Shown piece after piece: positions 24,168 to 33,268 of a stretch of 64,000 nt of DNA; the first letter of the stretch is position 1, and the number at the start of each line of letters is the position of its first letter. Below the pieces are notes generated by a model, which saw only the letters and a program-made list of their open reading frames with translations, searched no databases and was not told the DNA's origin. The translations under genes and the position numbers were made by a program. Origin of the DNA: a virus; IMG/VR virus record IMGVR_UViG_3300017963_000197, positions 1 to 64,000 of that record, one strand, 5' to 3'.

Positions 24168-24685
24168 CAGATCAACGGTTGAACCATAAGGTATTGTTTG
24201 TTGTCAGCACTGGGAGCGTGAATCACGGTCCCCACGAAAATAGTGTTCGGCGCTCTCGGGTCCCCACTGATGGTCCACTCATCCTGGGGTGTGAAATACC
24301 CTCTCAGAGAGAAATGAAGCCGGGTTCCCGGCACATAAGCATTCTCCACCAAAGGAGGAACCAGCCGGGACTGCAATGTGTAACGTTCGTACGTTAACGT
24401 TGAGATGATCCAGGTCCCAGCGCCTATAACCCCGAAGTTGTACTTCGTCTGGTTCCCGGTATAGGAGATGAACTGATCACTGTCTTCATTGGAACCCCAC
24501 AGCAAAAAGCCAGCGGCTTCTCCGTCCGAGAAGGTCACGGTGAAATTATCCGACCCGCTGTCGAACCATTTGACCCCCTGGCCACCGGGCCAGCCAGCTT
24601 GTGACATCGCCGCAGACAGATTGACCGGGACGGCCAAATCCTTGACGAATATAATCACATCTCGTTCGCGGACAATTTCTGTCAT
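24167..24685 (-). CDS. Tandem paralogue 2: GWxGGQG-type protein
   Basis: A 172-residue paralogue of its two neighbours, sharing GWPGGQGVKW, GFLLWGSNEDSDQF, STLTYERYT and LHFSLRGYFTPQDEWTISGDPRAPN. It is the most divergent copy in the middle, replacing the ASR-GGGP segment with SRLVPPL. Both ends are joined to its neighbours by TGATG overlaps, so the three are translated as a unit. Confidence 0.65.
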   Translation of the reverse strand: MTEIVRERDVIIFVKDLAVPVNLSAAMSQAGWPGGQGVKWFDSGSDNFTVTFSDGEAAGFLLWGSNEDSDQFISYTGNQTKYNFGVIGAGTWIISTLTYERYTLQSRLVPPLVENAYVPGTRLHFSLRGYFTPQDEWTISGDPRAPNTIFVGTVIHAPSADNKQYLMVQPLI

Positions 24686-25206
24686 CAGAGAATAGCCTGT
24701 ACAGTCAAATAATTATTACGAGATGGGACAGGACGTTGCACGACTGATCCCACGAAGTTCCTGTTTGGCGCTCTAGGATCTCCCGAAAGCGTCCATTCGT
24801 CCTCGTTCGTCCAATAGCCTCTGAGCGAGAAAAGAAGACGGTCACTCGCGTTGTAGACGATTGGCACAAATGGACCACCCCCTGCCCTCGAAGCGTAGGT
24901 GTAACGTTCGTATGTTGAGGTCGTCATGAGCCAACCACCGACACCCAGAACAACGAACCTATACGTCGGCATGTTCCTGGTCATGGCTGTAAACTCGTCG
25001 GAAGATTCGTCAGAACCCCACAAGGCAAACCCGCCAAAACCGCCGTCGGTGATCGTGGTCAAGAAGTTGTCCTGTGTGGGTGGCACCCAGTTAAAACCCT
25101 GACCCCCAAGCCATCCAGCGGTGGCCACGCTTTCGGGCACTTCCGCCGTGAAGGTGAGAGCCTTCTGGAAAACGACAACATCACGTGAACGGAAAATTTC
25201 GGGCAT
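24685..25206 (-). CDS. Tandem paralogue 1: GWxGGQG-type protein
   Basis: A 173-residue paralogue, started at the ATG at 25206, just after the previous stop at 25209; the longer frame to 25257 only adds a hydrophilic stretch overlapping that gene. Shared blocks: GWLGGQGFNW, GFALWGSDESSDEF, STYERYTYASRAGGGP and LLFSLRGYWTNEDEWTLSG. It is closest to the copy at 23604-24167. Function is unknown. Confidence 0.65.
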   Translation of the reverse strand: MPEIFRSRDVVVFQKALTFTAEVPESVATAGWLGGQGFNWVPPTQDNFLTTITDGGFGGFALWGSDESSDEFTAMTRNMPTYRFVVLGVGGWLMTTSTYERYTYASRAGGGPFVPIVYNASDRLLFSLRGYWTNEDEWTLSGDPRAPNRNFVGSVVQRPVPSRNNYLTVQAIL

Positions 25207-25208
25207 CG

Positions 25209-25463
25209 TTATACCAGTTGATCCGACTTCTTCTTGCGTTCGGGCATCTGCCCCCAACCAGTGACAATCTCTTTCAACAGTTCAATATGAACCTGATCAC
25301 CATTTACAATCTTCTCCCAAGAGCCAGCGCACCTCCTAAACACCGATCGTATTGCCGAATAATCACGGAACCCCACCACGGTGTCGTCCGACACCATGTG
25401 CTTCACCATCTCCTTGATGACCTTATTGGCAAATACCTTCGGTTTTTTAGCTTCTTTGTACAT
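25209..25463 (-). CDS. Small basic helical protein after terminase
   Basis: An 84-residue, lysine-rich, mainly helical protein (KVFANKVIKEMVKHMV). It lies 2 bases after the terminase gene and 2 before the next gene, so it is part of the packaging operon. No family was recognised. Confidence 0.5.
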   Translation of the reverse strand: MYKEAKKPKVFANKVIKEMVKHMVSDDTVVGFRDYSAIRSVFRRCAGSWEKIVNGDQVHIELLKEIVTGWGQMPERKKKSDQLV

Positions 25464-25465
25464 AC

Positions 25466-27508
25466 CTATCTCACACCACGAAGACGTAACCCCAAACGGC
25501 GCGGGTCTACACGATCCGTGAAACCTCCATGCTTGCGTGCTCGCATCATTTGATAGCGACCCGGCGTCATGCCCGCGCCCATGTGGCGGGCACCCTCCTT
25601 GCCGTACACGAATTTCTCATCGCGCATACGCTCCGAAGTTAACCATACCGCTCGCACAAAAGCGTCACTACGGTCGTCGTGGTGGCCCACGGTCTGCGGA
25701 GCCTCCACGACCACGATGTTCCTGGACATCTGTTGCGCTTGAAGTTCCAGTAGCTCCTCAATGAACGCCGAATGCCTACTACCTTGTTTGACTGGGAAAT
25801 CGTACAAACGGAGACTCTCGTCGAACATCAGCATCTTCGTGTTCTGGTAGATACGTGACGTGAGGTCCCTCTGGAAGTACTCGCTCTTGAACTGTGTCAG
25901 CCCCTTCTTGAGAAGAGCCTGTTCCAACGGAATCCCGTTCCAACGGTCAAAAAGACCGTGTGTTATGTGGAACCTCTTTGTTAGAACGTCGATCCAGTGG
26001 CCGATTTCGTCGAAGTCTAGACGGCTCGCGTCGCCCAAGAGTTTGCAGTACGGGGTTGTGAAATTATTACCCAGGTGTGGGTTCGACTCGCGCCAGTCAA
26101 CACCGGCTTGCCAGTATTCGTGGTAAGCCAGCACAATCTTGTTGTTTTCGGCGCATGTTATCGCGATGGCCGTGCCGTCTCCCATCAACCCGATATCTAT
26201 ACCCATCTGGTAAGGGTAACGCGGAATCCCGACGACCTGAGGACGCAAGTTGGGATCTACACATGAAACAAGATCCTCTTCCCGCTCGATCCAACCACGC
26301 ACACGATCCGAGAACTGCGCTCCATGCTCTGTCATGAACACGTTGGCGTCCTCGTGGTACTTCTGCTTGTAGTAAGACTTCGGGATTGTCGGGTTCACCT
26401 CCCAGGTAGGGGCCTGGATTGCCAAAATGTTCTCAGACCCGACACCCCTGCTCATCGCCAGATGGAATAGATCGTAGAACTTACCCACCTTATTGAGCGG
26501 AGACGAAATTGTGATGATTCGAGACTCGACAGGGTACATTTCCCCGTCGGACATCTTCATCGGCATCCCGTCGTCTCCCTTGGGAGAGAAGGCAGCCGTG
26601 CTGGGCGTTACAGCGTCGTATATGTCCTTGGCCGACGACTGGCCCGTGTCCTGGTAGTGGGCCATCTCGTCCATAATCACGACGATATTACCCGACCCAC
26701 GAAGGCCCTTGGCTATACAACTCTTGAAGGTGACACGTAGAGTTGCCTTACCATTGAAACTGACGAACTTGCCGTCTTGGTGACGAAGCGTGGGTCCGTA
26801 GCGATCCAGGTCGTAGGGGGTCCTGAACTGAATGTGTGACAGGGTGTTGTTGGCGATATACGGCTTGAAGTAGTCACACTTCGCTAAGTGTGTAGTCACC
26901 TCGTTGAAAAGAATACCCGCCTGATCCTTATCGGTGGCCACCGACGTGATCTGGATGCGGTTCCCGTTAGGTAGCCCGTAATACTCCTGGGGGTTGAATA
27001 AATTTAGTAAACGGTAGACTTCGTAGCTGGCGAATATACCACTGAGTGTTGTCTTCCCGGCACGACGGCCGATGGCCAAAACTAACTCGCGCCGTTCGTG
27101 ATCTTGCTCCCCGATGTTACAACGACCCTCGTTGTACAGATAATGGAGATACTCTTTCTCGGTGAACTCGTAGAGGAGATCCTCACCGAACATGTCGGTG
27201 ACTCTTATGGTCTTTTCTTCGTCGTCTAACGGAAGATGGTAGTAGAGCTTGACGATAAAGCGCTGGGCCGGGAACAACTTCATCCCGATTCCCCAGGCTT
27301 GCTCGATGTACTCTATGATATTAAAAATACGGGGCTGAAACGGACGTACCTCGTCCTCGTCAAAACCGTCCGGGTCGAGTTCCCCGTCCGCTATCTTGTT
27401 CTGTAGCTGGATATCAAGCTGTTTTTGCTCTACAGCTTGCTTGGCGCGAACTCCAGCATCTCTAATGAGTGCTGAAACCCCTGCTCCGGATCGCTTTCTC
27501 TGTGCCAC
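25466..27508 (-). CDS. Terminase large subunit
   Basis: ATP-driven DNA packaging motor with a C-terminal headful or site nuclease. ATPase part: Walker A GRRAGKT at residues 147-153, and Walker B IVVIMDE with D280-E281, followed by a coupling motif ISSP near 335. Nuclease part: RNase H-like first Asp in GIDIG (D438) and the late acidic motif HHDDRSDAF near residue 635. Length (680) is normal for large phages, with a 75-residue N-terminal polar extension. The gene lies upstream of portal in the usual order. Confidence 0.95.
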   Translation of the reverse strand: MAQRKRSGAGVSALIRDAGVRAKQAVEQKQLDIQLQNKIADGELDPDGFDEDEVRPFQPRIFNIIEYIEQAWGIGMKLFPAQRFIVKLYYHLPLDDEEKTIRVTDMFGEDLLYEFTEKEYLHYLYNEGRCNIGEQDHERRELVLAIGRRAGKTTLSGIFASYEVYRLLNLFNPQEYYGLPNGNRIQITSVATDKDQAGILFNEVTTHLAKCDYFKPYIANNTLSHIQFRTPYDLDRYGPTLRHQDGKFVSFNGKATLRVTFKSCIAKGLRGSGNIVVIMDEMAHYQDTGQSSAKDIYDAVTPSTAAFSPKGDDGMPMKMSDGEMYPVESRIITISSPLNKVGKFYDLFHLAMSRGVGSENILAIQAPTWEVNPTIPKSYYKQKYHEDANVFMTEHGAQFSDRVRGWIEREEDLVSCVDPNLRPQVVGIPRYPYQMGIDIGLMGDGTAIAITCAENNKIVLAYHEYWQAGVDWRESNPHLGNNFTTPYCKLLGDASRLDFDEIGHWIDVLTKRFHITHGLFDRWNGIPLEQALLKKGLTQFKSEYFQRDLTSRIYQNTKMLMFDESLRLYDFPVKQGSRHSAFIEELLELQAQQMSRNIVVVEAPQTVGHHDDRSDAFVRAVWLTSERMRDEKFVYGKEGARHMGAGMTPGRYQMMRARKHGGFTDRVDPRRLGLRLRGVR

Positions 27509-27511
27509 ACG

Positions 27512-28123
27512 TCACCGAACCAAATTTTCTGCTTTCTCTTCCCAACCCTCCATCTCGGTCTGGAGTTTGTTGAAGAAGAGATCAAGCTGCTCAGGGGCTA
27601 AGGTTTCCTCGGCGGCGACACGAATCATATCGGTCCACAGTTTGAAAATCTTTTGGAACTTCTCGCTGTAGATATCCACCTGATCGAAGCCGATCTTACG
27701 CATCTCCATTTCAATGTCAGCGATTTTCTTCATCGCATCGATACGACGCGCCGAGATCCTGGTGATGTCCTTCCCCATTATCTCGTTCTGTTTACGCTGA
27801 TAATGCAAAGCCGCTGCTTCGCGGGCGACCTCTGCCTTAAGGGTCGCCAACAGCTTTATAGGATCGGCTTCTGCCGCGCTCTTAACGACCGGGTCATCCG
27901 CGATGAACTCTTCCCGCTCCTCAGAAGTCTCCTCGTAGTAGTCCAACTGATCCTGGCTCGGCTTGTTGAACTTGCTGCCAGGGGGACGAGTGCGTTGCCC
28001 GGCCGCTCGACCGCCAGCCGGTACCTTGTCCTTGTTGTTCGCGGCCAGGAACAGCTTCGGACGCGGTTTCTCCTCTGTCCCCTCTTCCGGTACCTTTCCT
28101 TCTTCGTCTGGCATATTAGTCAT
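27512..28123 (-). CDS. Candidate small terminase subunit
   Basis: A 203-residue protein directly before the large terminase (3-base gap), the common place for the small subunit. Residues 1-85 are polar and disordered; 85-203 are helical, with a long coiled-coil-like helix (RISARRIDAMKKIADIEMEM) and a second helical hairpin (TLAPEQLDLFFNKLQTEMEGW). No clear HTH was seen by eye. The packaging role is inferred from position and the helical oligomerisation region. Confidence 0.45.
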   Translation of the reverse strand: MTNMPDEEGKVPEEGTEEKPRPKLFLAANNKDKVPAGGRAAGQRTRPPGSKFNKPSQDQLDYYEETSEEREEFIADDPVVKSAAEADPIKLLATLKAEVAREAAALHYQRKQNEIMGKDITRISARRIDAMKKIADIEMEMRKIGFDQVDIYSEKFQKIFKLWTDMIRVAAEETLAPEQLDLFFNKLQTEMEGWEEKAENLVR

Positions 28124-28520
28124 TACCTTCTACCGGAGGAGTCCCACCCCCGCCTTCCGTTTCGATCAGGTATTGGCTCAGGTTGCTTACAGTGTCGTAC
28201 CCCTTGTCTTTGGGGACCTGTTTGTCCAACACCTTCTCCATGTCCGTGTAGTCGTCAGCGTCTCCCGGCCACCCCTTGGTAACGTAATTGTATACGCTGA
28301 CCTGAGAGGGTAACGGTTTGAAAACGTCTTTCGGACGGACATCGTCTTTGTCTGGTTTCACCGTATCTTCACGCTCGTCCGTCGAGCCGTAATCCTCAAC
28401 GACCTCGCGAGAAAGATCCTTTGGCTTGTTTACAGGCTGGGTAGAATCCCGCGCCTCTTCGCGGGCACTTTCCGCGATTTGAAAACGAGCCGCGACACGT
28501 AATGTTAAAGGAGATGTCAA
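28116..28520 (-). CDS. Acidic protein with RVAARF N-terminus
   Basis: A 134-residue protein, mostly polar and acidic, starting at a TTG with AAGG upstream and a TTGA overlap with the previous stop. The N-terminus (TLRVAARFQIAES) matches the motif found on proteins at 11-13 kb. It overlaps the next gene by 8 bases. Function is unknown; the motif suggests it belongs to the same virion-associated set. Confidence 0.5.
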   Translation of the reverse strand: MTSPLTLRVAARFQIAESAREEARDSTQPVNKPKDLSREVVEDYGSTDEREDTVKPDKDDVRPKDVFKPLPSQVSVYNYVTKGWPGDADDYTDMEKVLDKQVPKDKGYDTVSNLSQYLIETEGGGGTPPVEGND

Positions 28521-30475
28521 AGCTTGACCTTCCCGGTTCCGAGTTGCACATCCACGATGTTAGGGTCCGGAGCCTCGTTAACAGAAACATCCATACCCTG
28601 TTGCATCTGGAACTCAGCCAAAGCAGAAGCCCCGTTGTTGACCAATGAACCATATGAAACGTCCGTCGAGCGGCCGGACGCCAAGACTTCGCGCTGTTGG
28701 GCGGCCTTGTCCACATACGGAGGCTCGTCCACCAGACGCTTGTTGAGCTTTGAGCAGACTCCGGTGTTGACCTGATGGATACAACTTTCGCACTTCGAGC
28801 CTTGCTTCACATACCCGACCATACGAGTCCGGTGGAGACGGACAGCTTCTTCACAACCCTTGCCGTAGTCGTCGTAAACCGACGGGTCCACGTAGAAGAC
28901 GCCCTGTAGTCCTTGTTCGGCTACAACCTTCTTGAGTTCGTCCTTCGCGGCGACGAGATCCCGAACCTCAAACCGCGTCTTGAGAGCATCCAAAAGGTCG
29001 TTGCCGTACAAACCCTCGTTCATGTATTTTGACGCTTGTTTTGCCACGTCCTTCCGGGTCAAACCACTGGTCACATGGCCAACCTCCTGACCATGAAAAC
29101 CTTCCATGAAACCCATACGGGTCGGGGCCACTTGAGAGTACGAAGCCTTCTTGGTCGCTTCGTGGATGGTCCTAAGCGCTTGTGCGGGGGTGTCGCCCCA
29201 CTTTCGAGGAACGGCTTCCCATGGCGGCAACCGGCCAGCGGTTCGGTGTTCCTGGAGAACGGCATCTACTGTGTCCTGAGTAACGACCTCAGACGCATCC
29301 TTAATTAAAGGCTTGCCGTAAAGGAGGCATCGAGTCTTGTTGTAGATACACGAGGCACACTTGTCCCCGGCCACAATCGCCCTGACACCAGGGTTGTGTT
29401 TGGCCAGGAAATCAGCACCCGTGTGACAGTCGGCAAAACTGGCTTGCTTCGAGTAGACCACACCGTAGAGGCCAGACTCCTTGAACGTAGGTCCCCAGTA
29501 AGTGTGGGTGCGAGTCAGGAGGTCGGTATCAAAAGCCAACTTGAGCGAGCGCACCAACTCCTCGTGAGACAACCCCTTCACCATCTCCCGGTGAAGGAAA
29601 GCCACAACAGGACGGCCCTCTGCCGCCTGTTTGTCCCCCACGGGCTGGGACAACTGCTTTCGCACCTCTTGTTCGGGAACGGTGGCCTTGACCGTCCGGT
29701 CGAGACCCTGGCCCTCGTAATCATCCGTGCTCGACGTTTTCGGGGCAAGGAACGCTTGTCTGATCCGCTCTTTCGGGTCCGACGCCGAAGCTTTTACAGA
29801 ACATCCGCAACCCTCTTGGTTACGCTCGATCGCTTCGGCCAATTCATCAGAATACGGGATCTCGAACTGGATCTCTTTGTGGAAGACACCACAGTGCTTC
29901 CCGGTAGCTGTCTGACAGGCGTGAGAACAACCTTCGCACGCTTCTTTGCCCAAAATATACAGGGCCTTGTCCGCGTACCGTCGGACAAACTCCACCTGTT
30001 TGCCGCCTTGGGCACAGGCCGGGAAATCAGCGGCCGAAACGTAAAGGTCGCCCAAAAGCCCTCTCTCTTGCATGACTTCGGCAAGAACTTCACGATGATT
30101 GTGTAAATCGTCCATCGCGAAACGCTTTGTGAGTTCATCCCGAATCCGCCGAGAGTCGCTCGACTGCATCAAGGTAAACCGGGCGATCCTACGGATGGTA
30201 TCGGCCTCTTCCCTGAGACGCCCGTGAGCCTGAGACATATCCCCCATGGTCCTCGGATCGTCGATGCCAGGGTTGGGAAGCGAAGAATTTGGGGTCAGAT
30301 ACGCGGAAGGGGACTCTCCTTCCCTGGCCCACAGAGCTTCAAGATCGGGCTGGATGTCCAAATTTTGTTTGGGCAACGTATCCATCTCACGATACGAGGT
30401 CTCGTCCACGTCGAGCCAATCCAAATTGGACACAGACGAGTCTTTCAAGAAATTATCGAGATCAAACGCTGACAT
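28517..30475 (-). CDS. Cys-rich protein with three helical plus four-cysteine modules
   Basis: A 652-residue protein with an internal triplication. Each module has a helical segment followed by GL.G..Y and a four-cysteine array: C154, C180, C183, C195; C350, C373, C376, C383; C541, C562, C565, C574, i.e. C-x(20-25)-C-x2-C-x(6-11)-C. Such spacing can hold a [4Fe-4S] cluster or zinc. Module one has an extra Cys (C187), and CGC follows at 223-225. Linkers are polar. No known family was recognised. The gene lies in the packaging/head cluster. Confidence 0.65.
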   Translation of the reverse strand: MSAFDLDNFLKDSSVSNLDWLDVDETSYREMDTLPKQNLDIQPDLEALWAREGESPSAYLTPNSSLPNPGIDDPRTMGDMSQAHGRLREEADTIRRIARFTLMQSSDSRRIRDELTKRFAMDDLHNHREVLAEVMQERGLLGDLYVSAADFPACAQGGKQVEFVRRYADKALYILGKEACEGCSHACQTATGKHCGVFHKEIQFEIPYSDELAEAIERNQEGCGCSVKASASDPKERIRQAFLAPKTSSTDDYEGQGLDRTVKATVPEQEVRKQLSQPVGDKQAAEGRPVVAFLHREMVKGLSHEELVRSLKLAFDTDLLTRTHTYWGPTFKESGLYGVVYSKQASFADCHTGADFLAKHNPGVRAIVAGDKCASCIYNKTRCLLYGKPLIKDASEVVTQDTVDAVLQEHRTAGRLPPWEAVPRKWGDTPAQALRTIHEATKKASYSQVAPTRMGFMEGFHGQEVGHVTSGLTRKDVAKQASKYMNEGLYGNDLLDALKTRFEVRDLVAAKDELKKVVAEQGLQGVFYVDPSVYDDYGKGCEEAVRLHRTRMVGYVKQGSKCESCIHQVNTGVCSKLNKRLVDEPPYVDKAAQQREVLASGRSTDVSYGSLVNNGASALAEFQMQQGMDVSVNEAPDPNIVDVQLGTGKVKL

Positions 30476-30477
30476 AG

Positions 30478-32052
30478 TTATCCTTCTCTCTCGTAAGGAC
30501 CTTCTTCAACCTCTCTCTGATATACATAGTCACATTCCATGTTGCGGGTGTCTGAGTCCCACTTGATGTACGGCTGGTTCCCCTGGTCGTAGCTGTACGC
30601 AGTCCCAGGTATCATGTCTCTCGGGGTTTCAACGGGAGCGCTCTCGACCTCAGGCACCTCACTGGTGGCGTTTACCTCATTGTCGGCCTTGTCTCCCTCG
30701 TAATAGTCCGAACGGGCGACAGAAGGCATGACATCAAGAGGGAGCATAGAACAAGCGGTCTTCCACTTCGCGTTACGACCGCCTACAGCCAGTTCAACGG
30801 TCGGTGTCGTGTCATCACGCTCTGTCGATCCGCCATCCAGGTCGCCGGGTAGTTCCGAAGACGGCCCATAAACACCACCATCAGAGTCAACAGTCCCATA
30901 ACCTCCCGCGCCCTGGCCATGAGCATCGTTGCCATCGCCGTACCCGATTCCGAAGTCGTAGCCTTTTGTGGGAGTGGGGTCGGTGTCCTTGTCCGGGAGA
31001 TTTGAGGCCGCGCTTCGCATTGGTTCGATCTGAACACCTTCCGCAGCCTCAAGTTCCGCCTCTACCGATCCCGGCGTTACCAGGGTCTTAGACTTGGTCG
31101 AAGTCTTCAGGGTGCGGACAGTAGTACCCCGCACGCTGGCCGCTAACTCCCGATCCCGCTCCGCTGTCTTGTCCAACAGGTTGTTGTCCCACTCGCTTTG
31201 ATAGAGGTACTCGTTCGGGACGCCGTCAGTCCGGCTCCATTCGTCGTGTGTGGACATCGGCTCTTCTGTGTTATGAGAGCCAAAAGGGCCAGTCTGATCC
31301 ACATCGGCCCGGTCCAGGTGTTGGACACGAGGTCCAGGCAACGTCTGGGTTGGAAGGGAACTACCCCGTCGATCGTAACCATACTCAGAAGCCTGTTTGA
31401 CGTGCTGCCCGGACTCGACGACCTCCGCAGCGTCCGGCAGGTTAGCGTTATCAGGTAGCTGGGATTTCGGCTCCCCCTCCCCTTCTTCCATCTCCGCCCG
31501 CTCACCGCTCTGCTCTGCCTCCTCCATACCTTCTTCGACTTCTTCTTCCGGGTTCTCCATGATTTGCTCGGCCTCGCCCACGAGCCTTTCCACGCTTTCG
31601 ATGTCGTTTCTTTCCAACTCTGCGAGCTTCGGCTTCCAGTGAGGGGCGTTGATCTCATCGTGAATGGTGTCGGAAATCGAAGACAACCCTTCAGCGGCGT
31701 TATAGAGCGCCTTACGTACCTCCTTGATGGACATCACATAACCCTGGCCGCCGATGAGGCCGTCAGGGGATACTGTAGAAGACTTGATCTTGGACAACTG
31801 CCGATGAGCCGTCAGTGTGTGGCCCAGAGCAACGCTCATCGCCCAGAGTGTCTGGGCCAACGGCTTGAGAGCCTTGGGATCATAAGGAAAGTTCTTTGGG
31901 ATCGCACGCTTCATGAAGCTGCCACCGCCGAAGTCATCCTTAGACTTGAACTGGTCTGGATCGAACTCCGCGACCTTTATTCGAGGTTCGAGGTGAGCCT
32001 CTCGCAAATGGCGGTCCAGAACGGCCTTTGTCTTTTCATACGCTTGCGGCAT
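30478..32052 (-). CDS. Acidic low-complexity probable virion protein
   Basis: About 524 residues from the ATG at 32052 (AAGGGAT upstream; the longer frame to 32085 overlaps the previous gene). Residues 1-165 are helical and structured. Residues 165-215 are nearly all Glu with Met, Ala and Gly. The rest is Gly/Asp/Pro/Tyr-rich and probably disordered. A segment at 31021-31122 (TVRTLKT..KSK..T..S...L..AE.VQIEP) repeats the motif found in the protein at 9242-10357. The overall composition suggests a scaffold-like or head-interior protein. Confidence 0.55.
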   Translation of the reverse strand: MPQAYEKTKAVLDRHLREAHLEPRIKVAEFDPDQFKSKDDFGGGSFMKRAIPKNFPYDPKALKPLAQTLWAMSVALGHTLTAHRQLSKIKSSTVSPDGLIGGQGYVMSIKEVRKALYNAAEGLSSISDTIHDEINAPHWKPKLAELERNDIESVERLVGEAEQIMENPEEEVEEGMEEAEQSGERAEMEEGEGEPKSQLPDNANLPDAAEVVESGQHVKQASEYGYDRRGSSLPTQTLPGPRVQHLDRADVDQTGPFGSHNTEEPMSTHDEWSRTDGVPNEYLYQSEWDNNLLDKTAERDRELAASVRGTTVRTLKTSTKSKTLVTPGSVEAELEAAEGVQIEPMRSAASNLPDKDTDPTPTKGYDFGIGYGDGNDAHGQGAGGYGTVDSDGGVYGPSSELPGDLDGGSTERDDTTPTVELAVGGRNAKWKTACSMLPLDVMPSVARSDYYEGDKADNEVNATSEVPEVESAPVETPRDMIPGTAYSYDQGNQPYIKWDSDTRNMECDYVYQREVEEGPYEREG

Positions 32053-32053
32053 T

Positions 32054-32326
32054 TTATCCCTTGAGAGGTTCACCGTTATCGTCAAACAAGCGCTCGATGA
32101 AGAAGCTGCCGTCGCCCTCCTTCTTGAGCGCCCAGAGGTCGCGGTCGCTCTTATGGATCAGAGTGTCCGACGACAACCGAACGAAGTTGTGCAAATCCTT
32201 GATCGAGGCGACCTTAGCCCGCCCTGTCATGGTTTGCGGACGTAAGATGTGTTCTTCGCGCTTGAACAGAGCATCCAAGCCCGTGGCACCCGATACTTCC
32301 ATTTGACCAAGATCAAAATCTGCCAT
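32054..32326 (-). CDS. Small conserved-type phage protein
   Basis: A 90-residue protein. The ATG at 32326 is preferred because GAGG precedes it; an ATG at 32338, overlapping the upstream stop by ATGA, would add four residues. Residues 40-85 have a compact domain pattern (KVASIKDLHNFVRLSSDTLIHKSDRDLWAL, then GSFFIERLFDDNGEPL) that I have seen in hypothetical proteins of large phages. Function is unknown. Confidence 0.55.
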   Translation of the reverse strand: MADFDLGQMEVSGATGLDALFKREEHILRPQTMTGRAKVASIKDLHNFVRLSSDTLIHKSDRDLWALKKEGDGSFFIERLFDDNGEPLKG

Positions 32327-32334
32327 CCCTAACC

Positions 32335-33252
32335 TCATGTGATATTGAGCGTCACCGGCACGTCTACGCTCATGTTAGAACTATATCCTGTGAATCTGAG
32401 AGTCTCATTGTAAGAACCGGAGGCCAGACTAGCGGACGGCGCTACCGTTACCGTAATCGGTTGAGAAGCACCTCCATTAAGAGACCCGTAAACAGGTGAA
32501 TAACTGGTCAGCCATGTGGACCCCACCAACTGACGGATCTGATAGTCGAGAACCGACGTTGGCGGACCGGAGTTCGTGAGATTAATTTGTTGTGACGGAA
32601 TCGGCGGGTATGGTCCCGTCAGGGGCTTTGCCACATTGAACGTCAAACTCGTCGGCAACACCGTGATTTCGGAAAGCGGGCGCACGACAATGTTAACAGC
32701 CACCGTTTGCGGGCTGTTTGTGGCCGACGAACTCTGTACCGTCAATGTAGCCGAGTAAGGGCTGTTTATGGCCAGAAGGCTGGCGCTATCCACCGAAACA
32801 TCGAAACGACCCGACTCGTTGGAAGCCAGACCACCTATGTTTGCCGGTAAGGCGGCCACATACGCGGCCGACGATGTAATCGTGACCGCCAGAAGCGAAC
32901 CTAAGATTCCGTTGTTAGTGACCGTTACCGACTTGGCTTCCGAGACACCCCGACCTTCGTCTACGACGAAATCCAGAGTTAGAGGCGCGAGTAAGATGCT
33001 GGGCCGGTAAGCTAACAACATCTCCACAATGGAGTCGGCCATCGCCTGGACGACCTCTCCTGGGATCGGTATGGAATCTCGCAAAAGGCCGTACGGCGAG
33101 ACTATGTCCCTGACTTCCGTCGATACCGTTGACTGGGACACGTCGATGCGAGTCACCCACTTCCACGCACCGCACGGCAGCGAAACCTGAAATTGGTAAT
33201 CTTGGTATTGGAGTGTAGACAAGGGAATAGTCCTCGTCTGATCCCACTCCAT
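32335..33252 (-). CDS. Protein with two BACON/Ig-like beta domains
   Basis: A 305-residue protein. Residues 1-95 form an N-terminal module with a helix (GEVVQAMADSIVEMLL) that may anchor it to the virion. Residues 95-195 and 200-305 are two immunoglobulin-like beta sandwiches with the pattern LTLDF or LTFNV, then VTVTNNG or INLTNSG, and a closing strand with YSATLTV or YNETLRF. The second resembles BACON domains used for carbohydrate or mucin binding. A surface-exposed head or baseplate fibre is likely. A TATAAT hexamer on the minus strand lies just upstream (33269-33274). Confidence 0.65.
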   Translation of the reverse strand: MEWDQTRTIPLSTLQYQDYQFQVSLPCGAWKWVTRIDVSQSTVSTEVRDIVSPYGLLRDSIPIPGEVVQAMADSIVEMLLAYRPSILLAPLTLDFVVDEGRGVSEAKSVTVTNNGILGSLLAVTITSSAAYVAALPANIGGLASNESGRFDVSVDSASLLAINSPYSATLTVQSSSATNSPQTVAVNIVVRPLSEITVLPTSLTFNVAKPLTGPYPPIPSQQINLTNSGPPTSVLDYQIRQLVGSTWLTSYSPVYGSLNGGASQPITVTVAPSASLASGSYNETLRFTGYSSNMSVDVPVTLNIT

Positions 33253-33268
33253 AAAAGAAAACCCTATA

